A stretch of DNA of 64,000 nucleotides from Mesaphorura yosii (lineage: Eukaryota > Arthropoda > Collembola > Poduromorpha > Tullbergiidae): positions 62,001 through 126,000 of the forward strand of contig WIXG01000007.1 of the NCBI GenBank assembly GCA_009869945.1, in the 5' to 3' direction. Below, one piece after another: positions 12,701-25,103 of the stretch. The notes under the pieces are model-generated. The model was not told where the DNA came from. It worked only from the letters and a program-made list of their open reading frames with translations, and ran no database searches. Positions within the stretch are counted from its first letter, which is position 1. Each line of letters opens with the position of its first letter. Both the position numbers and the translations under genes were made by a program.

Positions 12701-15700
12701 AGTTTAAGTGCAGAATGATAGCATAATGTTGCCGATGCCGACTGACTCAGGCAACTGATATTACTGGTGACAGCGACTGGTGGAATGATAATCGTAGCTC
12801 GTATTGTGTACGTTTACTGCATGCGTTTACGAGCAGCGTGGGTAAAGCTGCCAAAATCGTGAAATACTGAGCACTTTTCCCCACATTTGTCTTCTCAATG
12901 TGCAATTTTGAGAGGGGATGAGAAATAAATCGGCAATCTAGAATTTGTTCGACTGAACCTGCCTCCAAAATGCTAAACACTGCATCATGGGTAATGGGCA
13001 TGGAAATTGTAGTACAGCTGGGAAATGGGTCAATCCTGTCTCAACGTAGGGCAGAAATTAGTACAGACGACACGGACACGGTGTCGTAATTTGTGGCAAA
13101 TTTTTTAAATTAGATCTCGTAATCGTAATGCGTGCTGTTCGCATTTGGAATTTGGACACTTTCCTTTTGTTTTCTCGCATTTATGAGTTTCTTGGGAGAA
13201 AAATACACAAATCATCTTTTTTCTTGCTCGCATGCGTTGCGCATATTGCATTCTTCATTCGCACTCGCGTTTTCGTCTCGCATATGATTTGCGGCAATAA
13301 ATCAAAGGGCTGTGAATGTGAAACGTGAATTTTTTATTTCAAAGTTTTCGGATCTGAGCTCAGAAAGCTCGAACTGTTTCACCCTGCAAAAAATAAGAAC
13401 GAAGCGGCAGGAGCACGTAGCACCTGAGTCCTCTCGCCCTTCTCTCATTCGTGCTCGTGTTCCAGATTTCTGAAGCCCGACAATGACAATTTATTGATAA
13501 TTGATTCGAAATCGGAATTTGAAATTAATTTTTTGCAAGCGAAACCACGCTGTGCTGAGAATGCAAAATTAAAGCAGAAGCCGTGGGAATTCTTGGAATC
13601 TGTCATTTTGCACTTTTCACATAATTTAAACCGGGAATCTTCGGTCTCAAACGTGAAATTTATTCTTCCTCACTTCTCAGCATTTTGCCTTGCATGTAGC
13701 GTGAGTCTTTGCTTGTTTGCCAAAGAGAAAGTTTATAAGGCTCAAGAGAGCAGGAGTGTTTGCTGTGAACGCAAGTAAAAGACGCGTGGATAAAAAGCAA
13801 GAGTGCATGTGATGCAGTATCTTGGCTTTCGTTCCGGCTTCGTGCACCGTTCATGTGAAGTAAAAGATTGAAATGATGTCCAAATCCATTTTGATTCCCA
13901 TTGGGTATAATTTCATTCTATTTCACTCCGCAGACATGATATGAAGGGTTGAAGGTTCAAGTCGGCCGTGAATTTGAGAAAAATAATAAAAATCACAGAG
14001 ATAAGATTTGGTTTATAATATAAAATTGCGCTCGCGAGATTTCCGTACTGACGAGTACCGAGAGCTAGTTGGTGCGTACAGTAATTGGCTTGGCCGGACA
14101 AATGTGAAAGTGCATTTAATCGTAATCATAAAGGAAAATGTCTTGCAGGTCGTACGTCGTCTTACAACTTACCATTTTGTCTTCCAACAGTCCAACTCGA
14201 CAGTCCAACACCACGGCGTCGCCTTCAGTCACCGTCACATTGGCCACGCCAGAATCCTCGAAATGTGGACCCCAAGTACGTGAGTTGTGGTGATGATGCC
14301 TGGGAAGAAAAGAGTGAAGAAAAGAGAATAAAATGAGAGCAGTCATTACGTTTACATCTTTTGGCTGCGATGCGATGGAATTCGCCATTTGCTGTTAGCA
14401 GTTTGCTATTTACAAAATTCCAATACTCTCACACGCTCAATGCAAAGCTTCGTACAATATTCAATAAAATGTAAATTTATTTAGTAACGTGCAATAGAAA
14501 TGGCCCAGATACAATGAACGGCAAAGCCAAAGCAACGGTTCGATATGTGCCTGTGTAAGTGTGGACGCGACAGGACGGGAAAATGATCACGATTCGTTAT
14601 GAATGGACCTCTTCGTCTACACTCTGCAGCTTCTGCTCTTGCTCTCTTGTTTCCTCGTAGTTTATGAGGTGAATAAGTCAAAGAATGCGCACGAGGCGAG
14701 AGCCGCTCCGCCGAGAAAGCAATTCAGTGTGAACGTGATGTGAATTCGGCGGAGGTCTGCCGCTCTCTTCTTCTGGCCAGAGTATTTGTGAGATTATGAA
14801 TGGATATTGCGGGTGGTTAATAAAATTCCTTCAGTTACTTATTGCTAGTACGATGGTATGGGACGGAGAAGTGAATAGCCGATATCGATCATTCAACATT
14901 ACAATAATGTCAACTCTCGTTAGTGTCAGGGCACGATTCGAGAATTTGAGATGGGACACTTGAGCTGTTGAAACATACGTCGCATTCGGGTACTCCAGCG
15001 AAGCGGAGAAAGGGCCTGCGTCTTCATGCAAATTACCATGATCCCAAATTACTCCGTCATAAAATGGATTAGGTCGTCAAATTAAGGTTTATGACACCAG
15101 GACCCGTGAACCTTTTGCGGGCACAAGGCAAAGTAAGTTGTGAGCAGGGCACAAGATGTTCCCACGACCCAGAGATCTAATTAAATGTTTGCCTGGCTCT
15201 TCGGTCCTCAGCATAAATCATACAGAATTCAGTTTAAGTTTCTCACGCCACGCTGGAGAAAGCTCGACGAAAGTTCCAAGCTTCCGCGTATTTCTCGGTC
15301 AGAACGGGTCAAAGCGTGCGTGATAGATCACGAAATCTCATGTCATCATAAAAGCAGGCCCAGCAGAAAGTGTACACGGAGAAAAATGGATGCAAAAATA
15401 AAGAGCGGGCAGGCAGGCACAACAACAGCACAACGCAAGAAAAGGAAGAGTTTGACATAAAAGAGAAAGGAAAGTTTCTCATTTTTACGAGAACATGTTT
15501 TAATATTGCGCTTTTTATGCCAACAATATAAAAGCAGTTCTACGTTCCCGAAAGATGCTCGGCCTCGCGTTTCGCATGAACGACAGCCGTGGAGCAGAAG
15601 TTTCTGTTTCTGACAAATATTTGCTGGACGCGTGTGGCCTGCCTCCGTCTCCCTTGTAATTGAATGTGTAATCTCTCCTGCTGCTTTCCGCTGTACACAC

Positions 15701-18135
15701 AATGTGATTTTATGGTTGTCAATCTGTCATTCATTCACAGTTTGAGACTTTCTCCCGTTCCAGCTTTCTGGGTTAAGTGAAATCAACCATTTTTCTCCGC
15801 TAGGCTGTCCGCTCACACTGAGGCCCAGTGCGGATGGAAAGCCGAGTACAATTTTGCTGATTTGTGATTTATTTAGTTCACAACTCATCACAGTACAGCA
15901 CATAGACTACAGACTCGTCCTCGTCCAACTCAATTTAGACCAGGCATAAATCAAAATCCGAGCCACCAACCACAACTAGCAAAGAGAATGGAGATGGTAT
16001 TTAGGTCAACGACAGCGAAAGAAGGATTTCTCTCGCATTCAATTGTATATGGCATTTTAATTGTTTTTTATCTACGCACTGCGCCGAGGGTGCCTAGAGG
16101 TCGGAGACAGTGGGAAGACAGAAGAAATGGGATTAAAATTACGATTATACTGGCTTTAATTCGAATTCCACAATCTTCTCGAACCCACAATTTTTCAGCC
16201 TTTCTTTCTCTGTATGGACTCAAAATAAATTGATTTCTTTGTATGCCGACCGCCAAATGCCGATGGCTTAAAGCTGAACAACGTAGACCATGATCACGAA
16301 TCGGAGGTACATCTACCTGTGACCGTGAGCTGACACAGCAAGAGCACACGAATCACACAACCTGTGGTCATTTACTGGCCTTTTCGATAAAAATTGCAGC
16401 AAAGTGGGCCACTTTATGATCCCTTTTGTTCCACTTCGGCCATAAGAAGCAAGTTGAGACTGATTCTTTGATTGCAATCAGCAAACACCGCAGAATCCCG
16501 AATAGGACATACTAACGCGCTATAATTCTCATCTCATCGGATAACTTCTTCTATTCCCGATCCAATTGAAAGGCACTGAGGAACGTAGCTAAATCTTCAG
16601 TTTGCAAGCTACATGGCCATAATTCGGAAGGTAACCTAATTTGCTCAATGATTGCGCGGTTGTGAGCACATGAAATTAAATATTTAACTCAATTAGTGCT
16701 CCGGCCATAACCTAGCTTCTCTAAGAAGAAGAAGTAAGAAGAGTTCTATTAAGGCGAACCACAATTAGAGTTCCTGCCTCTTGCAATTCTCTGGCCCAAT
16801 TCCTCGACGGATACCGCGAACAACCAACCTGAGCGCACTTCCTAAAGTTCTTAAGCCAGTAATCATGAACCGGAGCAAGAAATAGATTGCAAAAGCAGAA
16901 AAGTTCATCCCGACAAGAAATGAAACACTCTCTCCACGCTACGAGTGCGATCTCGTGTCTTACCTGAGATTGGCATGTGAATCGTGTGCGTGAAGGAGTA
17001 AGGCTGCTGTCGGATCGAGCAACGAAGACGGCGGTGGCGGTGGAGTTGAGTGCTTAGAATCTGCTGTGGGTGCCGCCACTGTAGAAAGATGACGACGAAC
17101 AGGAAACCACGCACCGGAAGATGCAGTGTGGTCGTGGTATTTTTCGCTAATAACTGGAGCGCCAATTTCTCCAGAAACTGGAACTAATTTAGTGGCTGCG
17201 GTAATGAATCTTACGGCTGCCCTGGCCGTAGTGGTCGTCGCACTCGTAGAGAAGTGAATCGGAGGGTACGTGTGATGGTGCAAGACAGGCATTGAGGCTG
17301 GTGTTGTTGTATTTTCACCCCACGTCTGCATCTTGTGCTCTGAAACATGAACAAGCGAAGGAAATAAGCACGGTGGAGATAAAAATGCTCCCGCCGTAAA
17401 TCTGGAAATGAATACGAATTCAAGACTTGAATTTCAAGTGCAATTGCAAATGCTGAGAGGCCATGTCTGTCAAATCTGAGACGAAGATGAGATTTCCACG
17501 AGCAAGAACGGTAGAAAGCATTTTCCGGTGGCGCCGCATTTAATCCTGCTACTTTATGACGATATAAATTTCCGTACGCTTAATGTACTTTCAAGTGCTC
17601 GTTTCCTTCCTTTATTCAAATACCCTTCTGCTCTGCCACCATATGCGCCATGTGGCCCCTTCGTACTGAATCGGGCAGAATTTTAGTTGGCTCTCAAAGT
17701 GAAAGCATCCAGTGTGCGAGCATACTATAAAAATATTCAAATCTGCGCTGCGTTTGCAAGTACGGAATTTAAAAAGTGAACTTTCGCGTAAATTATTTCA
17801 CACCCGTTAAGCTAACGAGGATATCAACTGCGCTGTACTGAGCTGGTAGGTTGTTTCATATCATTACAAGTTTGCGTTTGATACTTCGAAGAAAGCAGAT
17901 CGAATGCAACTCCCTTCGTACGATAACTTTGCAAAATGAATGAGCGAAGGATCAATCAATTACTTGAATCGAAAGCGCACATGGCTTTAAGCATGATAGC
18001 GACAGTTTTTGTTTACTTCGGTCGCGGATACAGAAATCCCAGAGCGTAGCCAAGAACACTGTGCTCGAGAAAGTGAAATAGTTACTCACGTGGTGAAAGT
18101 AGAACGAAGAATGTGACTAGTAGAAGCTCAGTCAT
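9763..18135 (-). CDS. dpr: dpr-family two-Ig-domain cell-surface protein, 7 coding exons, 408 aa
   Basis: Dpr proteins are neuronal surface proteins whose Ig1 domain pairs with DIP partners in synaptic partner choice. Exons, in transcription order: 18135-18090, 17339-16964, 14299-14173, 12528-12315, 11819-11730, 10701-10486, 9920-9763; all junctions are GT..AG and in phase. Exon 1 encodes the start and a signal peptide (MTELLLVTFFVLLSP). Exon 2 encodes a roughly 124-residue Thr/His/Pro-rich linker with a Pro run. Exons 3-4 encode Ig1 (GPHFEDSGVANVT, LDCRV, VSWVRR, DSGVYLCQIST). Exons 5-6 encode Ig2 (VHYKEGSTLQLIC, LNWYRN, SRGGVSI, GTYLCSA). Exon 7 starts GENPAE and ends with a hydrophobic stretch (WLWVYAVLIFLL) and a short Cys/Arg tail: either a membrane span or a GPI-anchor signal. 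Introns of 0.5-2.7 kb contrast with the mostly short introns elsewhere. The specific dpr orthologue was not assigned. Confidence 0.93.
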
Positions 18136-21100
18136 AATCCATTAAAGCTGAACGCTGCTCCTTTGCCTAGTTTTACTGCTGCTGCTGTTTGTATCTGTTT
18201 AGTAGGAAAAATAAAGAAAACGAGTTAGGAGGATGCGAATAAGCAGTGAACAAGGTAAAAGAACCCTCTCCCGTGTGCGGCATGCGTATCTGCCGACACG
18301 CATACGCACAACGCATCGCTGCGAACGAGAGTGAAACTATGTTCGAAAACAAGTTTAGAGTACTCCGGCACAGGCACAAAGGAAAAGTGTACAAAAAAGT
18401 TGGAAACTGGCGAGATAAAAGCGTAATGCGTAACTCAAACTAGGCTCTGTACATGCAAAGTGAGACGAGACTCTTTTACAGTCGTCAGTCGATGAATAAT
18501 TTATTGGCTCCTGTGCATCTGAGCCAGGCGTCGAGCACTGAACGCTGAACACTGAAATTTGCAATACATTGCGTGCAAGAACGAGCTGAGCAAATACTGC
18601 ACTGAAGTCGATGATGTGATCAGGAAAAAGAAGTGTGAGTATAACGTGATGCAAAATATTTACGTGTCAACTGCCATTTTCATGGCGTGCGGTTCTTGTG
18701 GCTGCGCTGTCTGCCCTCCTATTTTCCTTGTCGCGTCAGCCTTGGCCTGTATTTGTTTCCATCGCCATCAACGACATGGGTCTGAAAACGTAACCGAACC
18801 GACAACGTCCGTTTTTAGAAAATTCGTCAACGTTCATTTAATTAATTCATCCGTCACTCGCACAGCATGTGGCAATCCTTACCATGCCCGCTGTGTGTCA
18901 AGTCAAGATCAGGGCATTGACACGGGGGGTTCAAGCCAAATGACGCAACGCCGGGCCTGAATATCGGTCTGAATTTACACGTTTATTAAATTAAAATGTG
19001 TGCCATGTGCGAATTATTTTATAATAAGTCCCAGATTCAGACCCATGGCTCAGGCAGTGCGTATTTTGTTCGAGTGCGTGCGTAAGATGAAGATTGAAAA
19101 TGCGAAGTCTCTCAGCTGCTTCCTATCCTTCGACGGCTTGGCTTGGGTGTCACATTTCAGATGCAGAGATTAAATCAAGCCGGCACACGACAGAACGACA
19201 GCACCAGATGATGAAAGGCCTGCGTAAATGGAGAGGAAGCAAAGAATTCTCTTACATCAATCTGAGTCGAGTCGAGCAGCCAGGCTAATTGAGTCAAAAT
19301 CTCGCAACTCAAAGCAACTGCAAAAAAGCGACTGAGGCTAATAAAGTGAAAGAGACGGAACTTGTCTCGTCTCGAGTAAAAGTGAACTTGTGATGATGAG
19401 GTAAATGAATTAATGAGTTTGGCTTTCTTCCACGGCAAGATGAGGCTCGGTGGAGTCGGTCGACCTTAATGCATTCCTAAGTATTAAAAAACTTGTGCTA
19501 TGTGCGCATCTCCACTGCACCGGATTGGTACTACTTCCTGGATGATGATGAACTTCGGCTATTTTTCCAGACCCAGACTGTGTGCGACTGCAGGCAGTCA
19601 AGGCAAAGAAGAAAGTTTATGAAATTAATATGAATGAAATGTAACCCCAAGAGAAAGTTACTATAATGTACTCTCAACAGGGTTAAACCAGGAAGAAAAA
19701 AGCGAGCCAATGCCGCCGTGGCTCAAAACACTCAACAAGATGTTGATGTGTGCGCATTTGCTATTTTGCTTTCTCCTTTAAGCACTTTTATTATGACTTA
19801 AAGAGCAATTATTTTTCTTCACCACTCACTTCCTCTTTTACAGGAATCAGAATCTGACTCTTGAAAACCCGGAGTTCGAGTTGGTTGCACGCTCGTCCAA
19901 AAATCCAAACCAAACCAGCAAGAAAGCATCCAAAATTATTTCCAACCTAATTAATTTTAAAGCTACATGTATGCAACTCGCTTATACCGCGATTATGCAG
20001 CATCCTTTTGTACTCCTTATTACACTTTCGGGATCATCAAATAAATCTTGTAAAATCGCCATCGAATTATTAAAGGACATAAATCTATTTTTTATTCTAG
20101 ACACGAGCCATGTTGACAAGACTGAAAACAGAAAACGCATTTATATTGTTGTGGGTAAATTACTTTCGCATTCCGCTTTCTCTTGCCACGCTGCCAAGAA
20201 AAGTGCTGAACGCAAAGCAAACGCAATGCCGTGCTAAAGGAGTCGAGTCAAGTCAGGTCCATGCAAGTACAAGTCACGAATGGCCATAATAATCTCCAAG
20301 TGGGCTTGTTTTGGCACAGATTCCAATACTCAGCGCTTGGCTTGGCTTGGCTGGCGCGTCGGCGGTCCTCCTTGGTTTTCTTGGAGTTGGCAATAATACT
20401 CCAGCAAACATACGCTTAAAGCCCGTTTTATTATGACAGTAAAAATTTTTAACTTATTACATCATAATACACGCCATGACCGAAAATGGTGATCGCATCA
20501 TGTACCGCAGTGCAGTTGCTAAGCCATAAGTTCAATTTTTATCCGTGAATGCCATGAATGAGATCACATTATTATCGTGCCCATGCAACCAGCTTCAGGT
20601 TGACGTGCTTTATTGTTATTAAACAGAATTTAATATGGCATTACTCTCTTTATTCCATTATTTGCTGGTGTGAATAAATAATTCGGGAATTTTTTGGCTC
20701 AGCATCGCAGATCGTCAGTATTTTGTACGCATCAACAACTCTATTCATAAACACTCACGGGAACTGAAACCGAAGCCGGTGTTGGAAGGTCCATATTGCC
20801 TGAACGAAACTGAATGGACTGAGTCAGTTCAGTTTCACACTTGCATTCGAGTTCGCTACGGCACAAGCTCAGGATATTGCACAGGAAATGAGAAGGTTTA
20901 AAGAGGATCCTGAGATTTGCATAAAAATACGATAATCTGGTATTCTCGTAATCATCATTTTTCGTAGCCTCATTTGTATCCGTGGAAGAACAGTAGTGCA
21001 GCGTGCAAGAGACCTCGCGTGGATTCAGTTCTTGGAAGAAGAGACAGACACCTCGAAGTTTAAGCCCACAAGACACACAGAATACAGAATCTGGGATCCG

Positions 21101-24100
21101 GTTCCTGCTCTCCAGAATTCAAATTGCGAAACTTTATACGATTATTTGCACGCCATAAAGAAAGGATCTTCTCCTCGTTCTCTTGTCTTAATTGTTTCTC
21201 TTCGTAATTCCCCATTTTTTCCATTTACTGATTTTAATGAGTTTTCTGGAGTTGTTTAATTGCCTACAACTGTAGAATTATTTGCTGCGCTAAAGCCGTT
21301 TTATTAAATCTCTTTCCATACGACTCAGACAGTCTCCAGCCTGCAGTAAGTCAGCGTCCAATCCTCCAAACACGATTCGAGTTTAGAATAATTAAACAGC
21401 CTCAATTTCCAGCGCTGCACGGCACTCCTCGGAACAGAGTTTAAGCCTTCTGTTCCATGGTGCAAGATAAATTAGAATAGAAGTGATGGATATTACTGGA
21501 ACTGGACAATTGCCACGCTATACCGTGCCGTACCGTGAGGCCAATCCACCAATTTCATCGGCAGGATGAGGAATTATAAAAGGCAGATAGAATAGGCAGA
21601 ATTTTAAATTAGCTCAGTTTAAGTTTGGCAGATTACACGACGCGGCGGGATAAAATGTTAAAAAGCCAGGCAGGCAGTAGAAGCGAGGAGGCTGAGCAGT
21701 GAGCATAATGCAAGGCGGAAATTGGGTGTTCCTACGTTTATGTGATACGCCAGCACTCTTTTGTAAGTAGACTTCATTCATTCATTAATCTCTCACTCAT
21801 GTGCTCTGCTCTGGTTCTTGCTGTGTGTGCGGCAGGAATTGATCCATTCAAGTAGTGAAAGTTTAAAAACAAAAATGGGCAGCATCAACATTGATGACCT
21901 TAAATCCTCCTCCAAATAGCCTACTTCATCACCTTCCAGAGCCAGCTCTGATGCTGCTGGAGTGTTTCCAACAGAAAAGAGAGAACTAAGTCTCAAAAAC
22001 TCATTTAACTTATTACCAGAGACTGGAGGAACGATGTTCGAGATCTACTACTACACTCACCCATTAAATTACAAGTATTATGTTCTCAACGTTCAAGCTC
22101 TTCTAGCTTTAGTGTGCCAGTAAGCCATAAACTTTTCCCCTTTATACGATTAAATGGCCGAATTTCCAAACATGGACTACTGCTTCAGCACTTGCTTGAA
22201 GTATGTCTACGTGTTGTTTACGGGAGGCGAACTTAAAAGCTAAGCTCGCAAGTCGTACGTGCGGAATAATTTAGTGGTAAATGGCTTTTATTATTCATTG
22301 CGGAGTGCGTTGATCATTTCGTTAGTGTCTCGATCTCAGATGCGGTAAGAATTACTTGATTATGTGCGAAATCTGCATATTGCTGGCGATAAGAAAGTGA
22401 TAAGCGATGAAGTGATACGTCACAACGGCCAATTTTTGTCTTTTGTGCAAAAAAAAGTTTTAAGTACCATGCCCCAAAATTGACTGCTCACTTCTCCGCC
22501 ATGCCGTGCTCCAAAAAGAAAAGAAGACCTACTAATCCAGTCAAGGAGAAAAAGCCGGATTTTTCGCGTGAGAAAGTGACAGAGAAAGGAATTTATACTG
22601 TCTCTTCGCATGATACGGATCATGGTGGCAGAAAACTTAGAAAGTGCATGCTATGAATTTAAAGTTTGACCCGTTCACAGCCTGACATTGTTCGTTCGAG
22701 TAGCAGAACAGCACTTTGCGTTTGCTGTGGCTGACGAAGTTCACGCTGAGTCCGCTGTGGAAGGAAGCCGTGAGATCAGCGGCTGGCTTCTCATTGCCGA
22801 TGGCGTAAGTGTTTCCAGCAATTAGCACATGGTCCGTTGTTTGGGTGTCGGACATTTTTCTGCATGGTGCTGAAACTTCATTGTGGTGAATCTTCTATTG
22901 TTTCTCACAACATTCTCGCAGAGTCATTGCCCACTGCCAATGCATTAATGGAGTGTCGTCAGTTGGTCCCATTCACACTCTTTCGGCTCCAGTCTCTAAC
23001 GTTGGTGGTTGATGTTGCGGAAGAGATCATTCCCTCGTCCTCATGAATCTAACCCCAATACAGCAATCATCTTTCTCATTCATTACTCTCAATGTTCATT
23101 AAAGAAAATTTGGACAAGAACAAATAGCCAATCGCACATAACACAAGACAACACAGCCAACTTGGCCGGTCGCGTTAATTGTACTTTATGATCTTGGCGA
23201 CGGCGATGCTGCAGAAGATAATTGTGCAATGACGACGCAAAAGCGGAAATGGTGTTTTAGAAGGCATAACACAGAGTGGGTGAAAGTAAACAAATAGTAA
23301 ACATAATGACACTTCAAATTGTGTACTTATTGGTTATTTCATGGCGGGCTCGATGTAGCAAATTCTTTCTAAAGCAAACGAGCCTCATGTGTACTCTGTG
23401 CTCGCACTCTGCCATTTTCCATTTACACATTACACACAAAGCACGCACTTCAAAGAACCCAAACGCATTATTTCTCCCGTACTTGTATCAATCTTGTTTC
23501 GAACCATGCCCTTGTTACTTGTTTTTCTTTATTTACTTCGTTGTCAATTTCTTATCCAATTATTTATCATCCCGTTTCTCTGTCCCGTTCCGTTTTTCAG
23601 TAGCCTGAGCTTGCTGTACCTTTGCAATCTCGAAATTAATTGGAACAAGAACAATGTTTAAACTTTACTTCATGATTTCTAATTTCAGCAATGAACAGAG
23701 GCACGAGTTTTATTTGATTATTATCGAGATTGGAGCAAACTGCCGTCCATCGGTTAATTGTCGGGCCCAAGTCGAGAAACTCTTGCGAGTGTGATGAGCA
23801 ATTCAGGTTAACTGGATGATTGATTAAAAGATATTGTTGCGATTATTGTGCTGCAAACACAAAGCTCGGTGAACCTCTGGATCTACGGTGAACCAACTGG
23901 AAATCAACCCAACCAACCTCAGATTGAAAGTACAACCAGAGAAACGTGGAATATTTTCAAAGAAACCGAAAAGCAGACATTTTTCAAAACATTTCCCTTT
24001 GAAGTTTGTTCTTAACGTTGAACTTGCGAACTTTCTCGTTGACAGAAATGAAATAGCATGAAGTATGATAGATTATTGCAAAGCCCAGTCAAGCCCCTAA

Positions 24101-24900
24101 CCAGCAACCAGCTCATAGCTTCCAAATTTCTTTTTGTGCTCACTCCCGGCTTCGTATTTGCATTGCATAGAGCGTGGTGGCGTGGAAAGTTCTGGTGTAG
24201 CGCAGCCGCATTTTATTAATAATAGAAATGGCGACATTTAGTTGCCATTCCAAACAATAGCACTATTTGATATTACCATATCATAAAATCATGCGTATCT
24301 ATTATTTATCATGAGCTTGTCTTGTTACAAAGTTCTGCGCGTGCAAGATTGACATGATGCGTAGGTGGACTCGAAATCTACGTCGACACTACGAAAGAAA
24401 TACATTGTCATTGTCAAATCATGAAGAAACATTTAACAATGGAATGCCTGCCTTGTTATCATAATAAGCTCTGTGAGCTATTTTTAGAACATTATTCAAT
24501 TGTTCTCAAGCAATGCAGATGCGGATTGCATCCTCTTATCAGCAAAATAAATGTCGTGATGGGATTGGAGTACCCGTTCTACGCTTTCACTTCACGTTGT
24601 GCACGCGTGCAAGATTAAACGCGTATGTCATCATGCTGGTGGACGTCTTTCTTATCTTACCCCATGTTATGTCTTCCTGCGTAAATTCTTATCATAACGT
24701 CCCGTTACTTTCTTACTCATGTAAAATTTTTTATTTCCCAGTCTAAAACGTTTTGCCCTTGATTATCCTTCATCTCTAAAGCCCAACTGTGTTTACGCAT
24801 ATTCAGTTGTAATTATATTGTGGTCGTATTCGGTTAGTGCCAACTCGCACTCTCACTTTGTTGGGAAGAAAGCCCTTAGTAGTCAGTTAAGTTTCAGATC
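18136..24900. other. gene-poor region upstream of dpr
   Basis: This 6.8 kb stretch starts immediately upstream of the dpr signal-peptide exon and ends at the 5' end of the gene starting near 25 kb. It probably contains the dpr promoter and perhaps untranslated first exons, but I cannot place them. A CTG triplet run is at about 18,177. One isolated coding-like frame on the minus strand at 22,855-22,637 is described under findings. Nothing else could be supported. Confidence 0.4.
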
Positions 24901-25006
24901 GTGTGTCCAACCTTCGAGATCGTGCTAAAGTAGTTTCATTTCGTCATTTCTTCATTCTTCACATCATCACACTTTGGGTGGATTTTGGATAACAAGATTT
25001 GGGAAG

Positions 25007-25102
25007 GTTAGAATTCGTTATTACCATAATTCGCACTCACATCGATTTTTGGCATTTATAACGTGTAATGGTGCTATTTTGTTGCCCTTGATTTGTTTAC
25101 AG
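25007..25102 (+). other. 5'-UTR intron of the 25.1 kb gene
   Basis: A donor GGGAAG|GTTAGA at 25006/25007 and an acceptor TTTGTTTACAG at 25102 bracket 96 bases, and the start ATG lies one base after the acceptor (AATGGGTAAA). A pyrimidine-rich tract ending in AG directly before the ATG is best explained as an intron in the leader. Inferred from sequence only. Confidence 0.55.
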
Positions 25103-25103
25103 A

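Noticed and set aside
18559-18960. 133-codon plus-strand frame with a hydrophobic Cys-rich segment
   Set aside because: No conserved motif, poor composition, and no promoter, splice or poly(A) context.
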